This document shows, in pieces, positions 1-7,781 of a stretch of 64,000 bases of DNA. A program made the translations under genes and the position numbers. The stretch is from Pseudanabaena sp. ABRG5-3 (GTDB lineage Bacteria > Cyanobacteriota > Cyanobacteriia > Pseudanabaenales > Pseudanabaenaceae), in NCBI RefSeq assembly GCF_003967015.1, contig NZ_AP017560.1, positions 4,686,501 to 4,750,500 on the forward strand. Direction: 5' to 3'. Every line of letters begins with the position of its first letter. Position 1 is the stretch's first letter. The notes under the pieces are model-generated. The model searched no databases. It was given only the letters and a program-made list of their open reading frames with translations, and was not told the DNA's origin.

Positions 1-18
1 GCAAGCATTCCGAGCTAC

Positions 19-522
19 TTAATACAACTTTTCAATTCTAAAGAACAATATAGGACTCCCATTCACATTTTTTTCTTCCACTTTCCTCATGCCTAGCCTT
101 TCCGCTACTTTTTGCGACGCAATGTTTGGCTGATCGCAGCTTGCTACAAGATACTCATAACCGAGTTCATCAAAACAATACTCTAGTATTTTGGTTGCAG
201 CTTCAGTAGCGTAGCCTTTTTTGATCGCTTTAGGTAGCAAGGCATAGACCAACTGGGGCTGTTCTTCTTCAAAGAAATACCACAAACCAACAAATCCAAT
301 GATTTCACTTTCACTATTTATCTTGATGAACCAAAGACCGAACTTTTCTTCTTCAAAGTGCTTTATGCTCTGTTTGAGCATTTCTTCAACCTGCTGCAAA
401 GAGAAAACTTGATCGTCACATAAATACTTCCTGACGTAGGAATCAGTAAAAATCTTATGGAGTGTGCTGAGATCACTCTCCAAAATCGGTTTTAAAATCA
501 AGTTCTGAGTTTCAAATATCAT
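19..522 (-). CDS. GNAT family N-acetyltransferase (RimJ/RimL-like)
   Basis: This 167-residue protein is a cytosolic acetyltransferase of the GNAT_3 (RimJ/RimL/SpeG-like) type, which moves an acetyl group from acetyl-CoA to an amino group. The opening 'TQNLILKPILESDLSTL' is the usual beta1-alpha1 of the family. The acetyl-CoA loop is near residues 98-112 (KAIKKGYATEAA), where an R/Q-x-x-G-x-A pattern is expected. The closing 'N-x-x-S-x-K-V-A-E-R-L-G' lies at 133-144. The length is normal and the ATG at 522 gives a complete fold. Its substrate (ribosomal protein, polyamine or small molecule) cannot be told from sequence. The upstream open frame on the same strand (512-844) overlaps its start and looks like decayed sequence rather than an operon partner. 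Confidence 0.88.
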   Translation of the reverse strand: MIFETQNLILKPILESDLSTLHKIFTDSYVRKYLCDDQVFSLQQVEEMLKQSIKHFEEEKFGLWFIKINSESEIIGFVGLWYFFEEEQPQLVYALLPKAIKKGYATEAATKILEYCFDELGYEYLVASCDQPNIASQKVAERLGMRKVEEKNVNGSPILFFRIEKLY

Positions 523-844
523 ATCGCACGACCCAATTAGAATTAAACACCAAAGAAGCTAGACATTCCTGCATTGCTTGCGCCATAGTTTCGCGATCGC
601 ATCTATAGCCTATCATTAACAATTTTGTAAAGCTTGAGCAGCCGTTAACTGAAGTTCGGGAAATATTGGCGAAGTGATCGCCGATAACTTCTTCGGACTC
701 AACATCATCGAAGCAAACTATTTTTGACTGCCCAATCTCGGCTGGGAATAGACAAACTAGTCTTATCGCTTCGGTATAACTTTCTTGCTGAGCGTCTGCC
801 AGCAACCTTTGCAACTCCACTAAAATTCCGTACATCCAATGCAA
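512..844 (-). pseudogene. Decayed sequence containing a Uma2-like C-terminal relic (copy 1)
   Basis: An open frame of 110 codons exists here, but it starts only at TTG and looks spurious. In another frame of the same strand, about 616-706, the sequence reads ...SPIFPELQLTAAQALQNC-stop, which resembles the C-terminus of Uma2 (DUF820) proteins. About 150 bases (541-690) recur at 2461-2600 on the same strand with only scattered differences, including about 70 bases beyond the stop. I read both as relics of one duplicated Uma2-type gene. The Uma2 frame is closed by a stop a little upstream, so no intact gene remains. Confidence 0.5.
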
Positions 845-852
845 TTATCAAC

Positions 853-2322
853 TCAATTGCCAGCAGCACTATCTAGTGGCAGCCTGACCACAAAATGAAC
901 GCCCAACGCATCACTTTCAACCCATAGGATGCCCCCTAAATATTCTATCTGCTTTTTGATAAGTGCTAACCCTAAGCCAGTTCCACCCTGCTTCCAGTGA
1001 TCACTCTGAGGAATTCGATAGAACTTCTCAAAGATGCGGTCTAACTGGTCTTGAGCAATCTGAACCCCACTATTGCTGACCTGTAATTGAAGATGCCCTT
1101 CTGATAAGACAATATTAACCGTAATCATTTCTTCAGGAGGGGTGTACTTACAGGCATTGGTCATCAATTCCGTGAAGATACGAGTCAAGATGTTGACATC
1201 AGAACTAAAGGGTGGGAGTTCATCGGGCAGAAACACCTGTAAGTGTTGCTGCCGTTCCTTTATCCTGATTTCAAAGGTTGCGGCAATATTGGAGACCCAC
1301 TCAATCACATCAATGGGGGCAATGCTTACCTGAATTCTTTCTGCATCCAATCGCTGTAAGTCCAGCAGGTTATTGACGAGTTCTATCTCTTGGTCACACT
1401 GTTCACTCAGAATCCCTAAACACTTTTGGAGCCTTTGTTGTTTGGCGTGACCATCTGTGCCAGAAGTCAATAGAGGGAGTAGCTCTTCAACCATCATATC
1501 AACCACCTCGATCGCCATTTTAATACTAGCTAAGGGAGAGCGTAATTCATGAGATACTGTGCTGAAAAAATCATCTTTCATCTGGCTCAGTTGATGTTGC
1601 TGTACCTCTACCGCCTTCCGTTCAGTGATATCCAGAGCAACTCCCACTAAGCGCACCACCTGATGATGTTCATTCAAGATAGGTTTGCCCTTCGCTAATA
1701 TCCATCCTGTTGAACCGTCCGCGCGAATAATCTGGAGATCGATCTCATAGGGTTCAGCCTGTTCTATTGCTCTCTTGACAAACTTATGGAGCCTTTGCCC
1801 ATCTTCAGGCGGGAAGTTTTGCGCCAAGTACGATTCATAATCGGGTTCTTGTTGCTCAGGTGTTAGCCCAAAGATTTGAAAGATCTCACCAGACCAGAAA
1901 ATTTTATTAGCAGAGATATCGTATTCCCAACTGCCAATATGGGCAACTTCTTGGGCTTCTACCAAGCGATCACTGAGGGTTTGTAGTTCCACTGTGCGCT
2001 CAACAACTCGTTGTTCTAATTGGGCATTAAGTTCCTGTAATGCCCTTTGAGTAATCTGTAGTTCCTCAAGCGCCTTTTTAAGTCTGATAGTAGCAATTCG
2101 GGCAACCCGCGTTTCCCTATTAATGAGCCAATAAAGCATTCCTGCGGTTGCCAAAACGTAAAACCAACCCTTTAGAGTTTGGAGTTGGGTCAGTACGTTA
2201 GCGGTAGGATAGGTCAGATAACTGAGTAGTTGGTCTGAGAAGAAGATCCATAGACATCCAACAATGAGATACACTCCCACTACTTTGACAGCAATGGGGA
2301 CTTTCAAAGGGTTGCGGGGCAT
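853..2322 (-). CDS. Membrane-anchored PAS sensor histidine kinase
   Basis: This is a two-component sensor kinase. I take the first ATG (2322); the frame is open upstream to a GTG at 2412, which would add 30 residues that are not clearly part of the family. Numbered from that GTG, two membrane segments lie at about 37-58 and 81-97 with a very short loop between. A coiled coil (110-150) leads into a PAS/PAC domain at about 155-268. The HisKA box (SHELRSP) has phospho-acceptor His288. The HATPase_c domain carries the N box (NACKY, Asn419) and the G box (GTGLGL, 477-482). It has no receiver, so it must signal to a separate regulator, and none is adjacent. It sits between two copies of a Uma2-like relic. 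Confidence 0.92.
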   Translation of the reverse strand: MPRNPLKVPIAVKVVGVYLIVGCLWIFFSDQLLSYLTYPTANVLTQLQTLKGWFYVLATAGMLYWLINRETRVARIATIRLKKALEELQITQRALQELNAQLEQRVVERTVELQTLSDRLVEAQEVAHIGSWEYDISANKIFWSGEIFQIFGLTPEQQEPDYESYLAQNFPPEDGQRLHKFVKRAIEQAEPYEIDLQIIRADGSTGWILAKGKPILNEHHQVVRLVGVALDITERKAVEVQQHQLSQMKDDFFSTVSHELRSPLASIKMAIEVVDMMVEELLPLLTSGTDGHAKQQRLQKCLGILSEQCDQEIELVNNLLDLQRLDAERIQVSIAPIDVIEWVSNIAATFEIRIKERQQHLQVFLPDELPPFSSDVNILTRIFTELMTNACKYTPPEEMITVNIVLSEGHLQLQVSNSGVQIAQDQLDRIFEKFYRIPQSDHWKQGGTGLGLALIKKQIEYLGGILWVESDALGVHFVVRLPLDSAAGN

Positions 2323-2533
2323 AGGAGAGAGGTTCTTTTTTGCGGAATATACGGAATTTTCTTGGGTCACATCCCATATGGATGAGTTATCAAGAAAAAA
2401 GCATGTTAGCACGACAGAGCAGCCAAAAAACTTCTAGCCCGATCGCACAACACAATTCGCATTAATCACGAAACGAAGCTAGACATTCCTGCATTGCTTT
2501 CGCCATAGTCTCGCGATCGCTGTGCGGCGACCA

Positions 2534-2768
2534 TTAACAGTTTTGTAAAACTTGAGCAGCCGTTAACTGAAGTTCAGGAAATATAGGCGAAGCGATCGCC
2601 TGATCACCCTCATAAACTCTCTCTTCATAAAATCCTTCCACCCATCCCAATACCGTTACCTTTTGGGCGATCGCATTGCCAGTTGTTGCCCTCAAAATGG
2701 TATGTTGATGAGCCTGACTCTTTTGGTTTTTAAATGCAAGTAACCCGCCAGAATTCTCTTTCAGCTAT
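2534..2768 (-). pseudogene. Uma2/DUF820-like C-terminal fragment (copy 2)
   Basis: On the minus strand an uninterrupted reading of about 77 codons ends at TAA (2534-2536). It reads in part GWVEGFYEERVYEGDQAIA and then SPIFPELQLTAAQVLQNC. The end resembles the C-terminal beta-hairpin and 'FPELQLTA' tail common in cyanobacterial Uma2 proteins. There is no start codon or N-terminal catalytic half, and a TAG closes the frame upstream, so this is a 3' remnant. It lies in the spacer before the methyltransferase gene and matches the relic at 541-690. The spacer 2413-2776 otherwise shows no gene. Confidence 0.55.
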
Positions 2769-2776
2769 GGGGCATC

Positions 2777-3556
2777 ATGGCTGATCAAAATCATCAAGTT
2801 TATATCGCTCGTGAGATTGTTCATCACTATAGCCAATTACGCCAATTACAACCTGCTGAACAAACCATTCTCGATCTGCTTCGTAATCAATGGTCAAGTA
2901 TGAAAATGCTGGATATTGGTGTCGGGGGAGGACGTACCACTCAACATTTTTCTAGAGTTGTTCAGGAATATATTGGCATTGATTATTCGGAAGAGATGAT
3001 TGCCGCTTGTCAGAAACGCTTTCATAATCAGTCAAAACTGTTTGAAGTGGTCGATGCTAGAGACATGAGCCAGTTTCCAGATAATTCCTTTGACTTTATT
3101 TTATTTAGCTTTAACGGTATTGATGTGCTTTCCCATCGCGATCGATTGAAAGTGCTACAAGAGATCAGCCGAATTGGTAAATCGGGAGGATATTTTTTCT
3201 TCTCAAGCCATAGTCTCCAAGGGCTAGAGAGAGAATTTAACTGGAAGAATAAGATTAGCTTAAATCCTCTCACAACCTATGTTAACTTGATCATGTTTGG
3301 TCTTTTGCGCTTCTTCAACCCTTCACTTTCTCGACAGCAGATCAAAGATGCTGACTATGAAATTATTCAAGATGAATCTCATAACTTCCGTTTAAAGCAA
3401 TATTATGTGAGACCACAAGAGCAATTAAATCAATTACAAGCAGATTTTGATAATGTCAAAATGTATTCTTGGCAAAGTGGATTGGAACTGGTAACAGAAC
3501 AGGATTTGAGTTCTAATACTGATATGTGGCTTTATTACCTCTGTGAGATTAAGTGA
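2777..3556 (+). CDS. Class I SAM-dependent methyltransferase
   Basis: The 259-residue protein has a Methyltransf_25/11-type Rossmann core. Motif I is MLDIGVGGG (44-52), followed by the acidic ribose-binding residue in GIDYS (Asp69), VVDARD (91-96) and the 'FDFILFSFNGIDVL' strand (105-118) that lines the active site. The C-terminal third (from about 145) is family-specific and probably forms the acceptor-binding lid. The substrate is unknown. The ATG at 2777 fits the N-terminal helix. The gene converges on the SMI1/KNR4 gene, and the two 3' ends overlap by 8 bases, so the two are not co-transcribed. Confidence 0.88.
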   Translation: MADQNHQVYIAREIVHHYSQLRQLQPAEQTILDLLRNQWSSMKMLDIGVGGGRTTQHFSRVVQEYIGIDYSEEMIAACQKRFHNQSKLFEVVDARDMSQFPDNSFDFILFSFNGIDVLSHRDRLKVLQEISRIGKSGGYFFFSSHSLQGLEREFNWKNKISLNPLTTYVNLIMFGLLRFFNPSLSRQQIKDADYEIIQDESHNFRLKQYYVRPQEQLNQLQADFDNVKMYSWQSGLELVTEQDLSSNTDMWLYYLCEIK

Positions 3557-4136
3557 AAGCCACATCATCTACATTGACTATGCCATTATATTCATCCGAG
3601 AAAACAAATTTCCCCGACTCTAATCCCTCTGCATAGCTCTGTAACCAATCTCGAAAACTAGGTGCAATAATCTTTCTCTCAGGATCATCGTGCCACATTG
3701 AGATAATCTGTCCTACTTTTCCACCTTTCGCAGGAGCTAAATCTAGGCAGTCATGATTACCACTACCGTCATAGGTTAGAGGTATCCATTTTGCGCTCCA
3801 CCAAACATTAGCCACCCCTAAATCAGGCTCACATCCTTGATCTTGTCCATCTGCGGCTTGAAAGGTTCCACTGTCTAGAAGATCTTTCCAAATTTGCCAT
3901 TCATTTTTAATCCGCTCTAGAGATAAGAATTCGCATCCATTAAATAATCCATATTCATAGGCTATTTGTCCATTATGAAGGCGATAGGAAGCCTTGACAT
4001 CTTCAGGGAGTTGGATGGAGAGATATTCTTCTAATTCACTGATTTGAGTGTCAGAAGCTCCTGATGTTAGTACATCAAGGCATTTTGGGGCATTATCTCT
4101 CAACCAATTTTCTATTTTTAACCAAATTTCCTGCAT
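3549..4136 (-). CDS. SMI1/KNR4 family protein
   Basis: This 195-residue cytosolic protein carries a SUKH/SMI1-KNR4 domain. An N-terminal helix precedes 'ISELEEYLSIQLPEDVKASYRLHNGQ', the signature region at about 32-57. The core strand has the family pattern 'WIPLTYDGSGNHDCLDLAPAKGG' at about 116-138, and the terminal 'PSFRDWLQSYAEGLESG' helix is also typical. SUKH proteins act as immunity proteins to contact-dependent toxins in many bacteria, but in cyanobacteria free-standing copies are common and of unknown role. No toxin gene is adjacent, so a house-keeping or scaffolding role is as likely. Confidence 0.85.
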   Translation of the reverse strand: MQEIWLKIENWLRDNAPKCLDVLTSGASDTQISELEEYLSIQLPEDVKASYRLHNGQIAYEYGLFNGCEFLSLERIKNEWQIWKDLLDSGTFQAADGQDQGCEPDLGVANVWWSAKWIPLTYDGSGNHDCLDLAPAKGGKVGQIISMWHDDPERKIIAPSFRDWLQSYAEGLESGKFVFSDEYNGIVNVDDVAFT

Positions 4137-4266
4137 ATTTCTCTATCAAACTTTGTCATTAGATGGAAAATTTCTGTCTAATCTGAATATATGGCATACA
4201 GGCTGAAAGTCAAGGGGATATCTGCTTGGAAAAGCCTTATTGATATTGATATTAAAAAGGTGAGTT

Positions 4267-4383
4267 ATATAGCTATCGCCAAGTGTACTAGGACATAAAA
4301 CCCAAGAATTGATTGGCGGCGCTCCGCGCCGCCAATCAATTCTTGGGTTTTGATTTGTCCTAAGACAAGTGACTGTAGCTATA
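4267..4383. repeat. Palindromic element, family C copy 1 (about 117 bp)
   Basis: The ends are TATAGCTA(T/C) and its inverted match. Inside is a subterminal conserved block (ACTTGTCTTAGGACAAATC on one side, GTACTAGGACATAAAA on the other) and a core hairpin with arms AACCCAAGAATTGATTGGCG GCG around CTCC. Near-identical copies lie at 5845-5960 and 24766-24881, with a variant at 57914-58028. The open frame that crosses it on the minus strand (4146-4397) is an artefact of the palindrome. No protein is encoded. The rest of the spacer 4137-4584 shows HIP1 sites but no gene. Confidence 0.85.
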
Positions 4384-4584
4384 TTGCAGTAAATCACCCT
4401 ACGCGATCAGCGATCGCACTGTGGATGTGATAAGAAAGTGGTGTTGATGCGATCTCGATCGCATATCACAGGTAGAAATACGCATATCCTACCAACGGCT
4501 ACACACAGCTAATAAATTTTGACTGAATTATTCGGTTAAAACGTTAGGGATGTTATTGCAATTTAATCCAAAGACCTTTTGATT

Positions 4585-5640
4585 ATGAAATTTTTGTTGT
4601 TTTCAAGCTGTCTATTGATCACCTTGTTTTCTCATTCATCAGCAAGCTTGGCAATGGACTTGTCAGCAATGAGGAGCTTTGAAGACTGGTGTAATCAGAA
4701 AAATTCTCTGCCCCTAGAAACCCAGAAAACCATTAACTACCTATTGCAAGCGGCTGACACTCCCAATTGTCGATCAGCAGATACGGTCCTTAAGCAGCGT
4801 ACTGAGCTGCTTACTTCTAGCCCTGATCCCTCCGATATTAGCGACCTAAGACCATTTTCTAGCCTGACAAACCTGCGGAAGCTGAGTTTATTTAGCCACA
4901 AAATTACCGATCTCACCCCGATCTCAAATCTCCAAAATCTAGAAGCATTGGTCATTCACAGCAACACCCTAACTGATCTTACTCCCATTGCTAGCCTCAA
5001 TAATTTGACAGATCTCGGACTAATAGGTCGCAACTTCAAGGATATTCGTCCTCTCTCCAACCTGCCCCAGTTGCAAAAGTTTACCCTGTGGTACAGCCCA
5101 ATCCAAAATATCGAAGCTTTACAGAATCTCACACAATTAACGGAAGTCAGTTTCATTAAGACTGAAATTTCTGACCTTAGCTCCTTAGCTAATCTAAAAA
5201 ATTTGGCTATTCTGGAAGTAAATTCTAGCAAAGTTAAAAATATTCAACCCTTATCAGGTTTAAGCAATTTAAGGAGGCTGGAACTTTATAACAATCAAAT
5301 TACGAATATTAAGGCGATCGCTAATTTGACCAATTTAAAAAGTTTAAAACTGAACCGCAATCAGATTTGGGATATTCGTTCTCTATCCAATCTCAAGAAA
5401 CTGACAAGTATTAGCCTCAGTCACAATCAAATTTTTGATGTCACACCTCTAGCCACTTTGACTAATTTAGAGACGATTAGTTTACAAAACAACCGCATTA
5501 CCAGTATTCAATCTTTGGTGAGCTTAACTAAGCTAGAGAGGTTAGTGGTTTCCCAAAATCCAATCCAGAATCGGGTATGTCCAGTCAATCCCTCAAGCAT
5601 CTGTTCTTTCGAGAAATCAGCATCGGATTATTTGTTTTAA
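4585..5640 (+). CDS. Secreted leucine-rich-repeat protein (internalin-like LRR_4)
   Basis: The product (351 residues from ATG 4585; TTG at 4579 is the alternative) begins with a lysine, a hydrophobic stretch (FLLFSSCLLITLFSHSSASL) and a signal-peptidase-like A-M-D, so it is exported. A short cap domain with two cysteines follows. From about residue 85 there are eleven or twelve 22-residue LRRs of the bacterial internalin type (L-x-x-L-x-x-L-x-L-x-x-N-x-I-x-D-I-x-P-L), ending in a C-terminal cap with two Cys (RVCPVNPSSIC). Such proteins bind other proteins through the concave face. No anchor is visible, so it is probably periplasmic or released. The TAA stop is part of the terminus of a palindromic element. 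Confidence 0.9.
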   Translation: MKFLLFSSCLLITLFSHSSASLAMDLSAMRSFEDWCNQKNSLPLETQKTINYLLQAADTPNCRSADTVLKQRTELLTSSPDPSDISDLRPFSSLTNLRKLSLFSHKITDLTPISNLQNLEALVIHSNTLTDLTPIASLNNLTDLGLIGRNFKDIRPLSNLPQLQKFTLWYSPIQNIEALQNLTQLTEVSFIKTEISDLSSLANLKNLAILEVNSSKVKNIQPLSGLSNLRRLELYNNQITNIKAIANLTNLKSLKLNRNQIWDIRSLSNLKKLTSISLSHNQIFDVTPLATLTNLETISLQNNRITSIQSLVSLTKLERLVVSQNPIQNRVCPVNPSSICSFEKSASDYLF

Positions 5641-5795
5641 CTAACGCGAGTTCGGGATAATTTGAAACGGGCTTTGAGAGAGGGTTTGCTACGCAAACCC
5701 TCTCTCAAAGCCCAAGAGTAAAAGCCTTGCTACGCAAGGCTTTTACTCTTGGGCTTTTAAAATTTGCCAGCTTAACCCGAACTGACGTTAACTAA
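5637..5795. repeat. Palindromic element, family D, with two stacked hairpins
   Basis: Terminal inverted repeats start TTAACTAACGCGAGTTCGGG and end with the inverted counterpart (CCCGAACTGACGTTAACTAA). Two perfect hairpins lie side by side inside: 5669-5713 (loop GCTACGC) and 5711-5753 (the same loop GCTACGC), sharing the CCC between them. The left terminus contains the stop codon of the LRR gene. It could also terminate transcription of that gene. Right after it, 5794-5810 is a lone family A terminus (TAAGTAGCTGGGCGCAA). Confidence 0.75.
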
Positions 5796-5810
5796 GTAGC
5801 TGGGCGCAAA

Positions 5811-6013
5811 TGAATACCCCCCCGCCGCAAGCGGACAGGGTATCTATAGCTACAGTCACTTGTCTTAGGACAAATCAAAACCCAAGAATTGATTGGCGGC
5901 GCGGAGCGCCGCCAATCAATTCTTGGGTTTTATGTCTTAGTACACTTGGCGATAGCTATAAATTCTTTTTTGACAGAATATACTCACACCACAGAGCGGT
6001 GGGGAATTTACCC
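5811..6013. repeat. IS605-like end pair (family F copy 1) interrupted by a family C element
   Basis: The left part (5811-5843) has an imperfect GC hairpin CCCGCCGCAAGCGGACAGGG. The right part (5983-6013) reads CACCACAGAGCGGTGGGGAA followed by TTTACCC. A second degraded copy with the same two ends lies at 54639-54745. In this copy a complete family C element (5845-5960) sits between the two halves. The subterminal hairpins recall IS200/IS605-derived elements, which is inference. No coding potential is seen in 5641-6038. Confidence 0.5.
5845..5960. repeat. Palindromic element, family C copy 2
   Basis: This is nearly identical to the copies at 4267-4383 (inverted) and 24766-24881. The ends are TATAGCTA/TAGCTATA and the core arms are the same as copy 1, with GGAG instead of CTCC at the centre, the expected result of inversion. 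It is embedded in a family F element, which shows that this family has been mobile. Confidence 0.85.
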
Positions 6014-6038
6014 TTTATCTAGATTAAATGATCTAAAA

Positions 6039-7298
6039 TCAAATGATATAGAAGGATTTTTTCTGCCCCTTCAGAGGTAAGCGGACTGTAAAACAACTTC
6101 CCTGACCAAGCTGGCTGGTGCAATCGACATAGCCCCCGTGGAGTTCTACGAGTTGATGGACTAAGGCTAATCCTAATCCTGAGCCTTCGTATTTGCGAGC
6201 GAACCCACTATCAATCTGGATAAATGGCTGAAATATTTTGTCGCGATCGCTAGGTGCAATACCAATACCTGTATCGGTAACTGAGAAATGGATCCAACTG
6301 CACAAATTCTGATCAGTTTTCAAGCTAACATCCAGACTTACCTTACCGCCAGAGGGGGTAAATTTGATGGCATTATCGAGCAAATTGATTAATATCTGTC
6401 TCCATCGCCGCTCATCAACTTCAATAACTTCTAAATCTAGAGATAGACTCATAGAAAGTTGAATTTGCTTTTTGAGAGCTTTGAGTTGAATAAATTCTAG
6501 ACAGGAGTTACATAAATCGGCGATCGCTACAGTTGTGATATCTAGCTTGAGCATACCTGCCATAATTTTGGAGGCATCAAGCATGTCAGAAATTAGTTCC
6601 AGTAGATGCTCACCACTGTTTCTAATAGTCTCGAGAGCATCCTCTTGGCTCGAATTAATTGTGCCGAATAATTCTTCATGTAAGCATTCGGTCATCCCTA
6701 GAATGGCGTTGAGTGGTGTCCGTAACTCATGGCTCATATTGGCAAGAAACTCATCTTTGAGCTTAGTAGTGCGTATGAGTTCAGCATTAGTACGTTCTAA
6801 ATTGATGTTGAGAGCTTCTAAGGTGGTATAAGCCTTGTAAGATCGCAAAGCCGTAATAATCGTTGTAAATAGCTTTTGGGAAGTAAATTCTGTTTTGGTT
6901 TTGTAATCATCGATATCATAATCGACCATTGCTTGGCGTTCAGGTACTTGCCCCGGTTGACCAGTTCGGAGAATAATCCGAATTGCCCGATTTTGAAGGT
7001 TTTCACGGATGTATTTGGCGGTGATCAATCCTGCGTCATCAGATTCCATAATCACATCAAGTAAAGTGACAGCAATGTCAGGATTCTCATCCATGATCTG
7101 ACGTGCTTCTTTACCAGAATAGGCACTGAGGAACTGGAGTTTCTTATTATCAAAGCTGAAATCTTCTAAGGCGAGTCGCGTGATGTTATGAATTTCTACT
7201 TCATCATCAACGATCAGGACTTTCCAAGCATCTATACCTTGTGACGATGCTTGATCAACTTCATCTTCATCTGCAAACTCCATCAAGTCATTAATCAT
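6039..7298 (-). CDS. Receiver-histidine kinase hybrid (N-terminal receiver)
   Basis: The 419-residue soluble protein has an N-terminal receiver (about 24-150) with acidic residues D31/D32, phospho-acceptor D81 (LLDVIMES) and a 'RIILRTGQPGQVPE' stretch. A coiled linker (150-180) and a HisKA domain follow (FLANMSHELRTP, His190), then HATPase_c with the N box DNAIKF and G box GSGLGLAL. It has no other sensor, so phosphorylation of the receiver probably sets kinase output. The receiver closely resembles that of the GGDEF protein at 60550-61779. The kinase core resembles that of the CBS-PAS kinase at 21547-23952. It lies 3' of the giant kinase on the same strand, across a 478-base repeat-filled gap, which suggests but does not prove a phosphorelay. 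Confidence 0.92.
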   Translation of the reverse strand: MINDLMEFADEDEVDQASSQGIDAWKVLIVDDEVEIHNITRLALEDFSFDNKKLQFLSAYSGKEARQIMDENPDIAVTLLDVIMESDDAGLITAKYIRENLQNRAIRIILRTGQPGQVPERQAMVDYDIDDYKTKTEFTSQKLFTTIITALRSYKAYTTLEALNINLERTNAELIRTTKLKDEFLANMSHELRTPLNAILGMTECLHEELFGTINSSQEDALETIRNSGEHLLELISDMLDASKIMAGMLKLDITTVAIADLCNSCLEFIQLKALKKQIQLSMSLSLDLEVIEVDERRWRQILINLLDNAIKFTPSGGKVSLDVSLKTDQNLCSWIHFSVTDTGIGIAPSDRDKIFQPFIQIDSGFARKYEGSGLGLALVHQLVELHGGYVDCTSQLGQGSCFTVRLPLKGQKKSFYII

Positions 7299-7391
7299 GA
7301 ACTTCTCTCCAAATCATTGGAAACACAAATATTTGCTGAGACTAGACCTAAGATTCTTGTTAAAGGTGTTGTAAAGCAATACTTTTAACAA

Positions 7392-7545
7392 TAGGACTTA
7401 CCCAATAGCCCTGTAAGAAATTACAGGCTTAGAGCTTAAATACTTTATAACAACATGTTGCCTTGAAGTATTCTTTAGTCTGCTTTAGCGGACTTTTAGC
7501 TTCGCGTCAAGAATTTTAGTTCTTGGTTTGTTTGTGTAAGTCCTA
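7392..7545. repeat. Inverted-repeat element bounded by TAGGACTTAC
   Basis: It begins TAGGACTTACCCAA and ends TGTGTAAGTCCTA, an inverted pair of at least 10 bases, with small internal hairpins (GTCTGCTTTAGCGGAC). It is a non-coding, MITE-like element in the 478-base spacer between the hybrid kinase (start 7298) and the giant kinase (stop 7777). I see no gene in that spacer; the promoter of the 6039-7298 gene must lie between this element and 7298 or inside it. Confidence 0.55.
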
Positions 7546-7608
7546 AACAAAAATCCTATAGTTCTCTTCCTTGCAAATTGCTGTAAGCACTACATAAATA
7601 ATCGGTAG

Positions 7609-7677
7609 TCCTAAAGGATTTCTTTTGGTAAGGATGGGCGGCGCTTCGCGCCGCCCATCCTTACCTATTTAGCACTA
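7609..7677. repeat. GC-rich hairpin element
   Basis: The core 7627-7665 is a perfect inverted repeat (GGTAAGGATGGGCGGCG, loop CTTCG, then its complement). A fragment of the same element (GCTAAATAGGTAAGGATGGG) occurs at 57846-57865, where only one arm is left. It is non-coding. It could act as a bidirectional terminator, although it lacks a U-run. Confidence 0.6.
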
Positions 7678-7688
7678 CCTAATAATCA

Positions 7689-7781
7689 TATAGCAGTCCT
7701 AAATCATTTGTAGAATTTTTGGTTTGTGGAAACGTCACCCCTTCGGGGTGACGTTTCCACAAACCAATTAGGATTGCTATA
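7689..7781. repeat. Palindromic element, family E, containing the kinase stop codon
   Basis: Ends TATAGCAGTCCTAAAT and (inverted) AATTAGGATTGCTATA enclose a perfect core hairpin (GGTTTGTGGAAACGTCACCC, centre CTTC). The minus-strand stop codon of the giant kinase gene (TAG, 7777-7779) lies inside the TGCTATA terminus. A related degenerate copy is nested at about 39358-39435. Confidence 0.65.

Noticed and set aside
4146-4397. Minus-strand open frame of 83 codons
   Set aside because: It runs through the family C palindrome and has no coding character; the same peptide appears at 5810-6022 because the repeat is copied.
5810-6022. Plus-strand open frame of 70 codons
   Set aside because: It is the translation of a nested repeat (families F and C).
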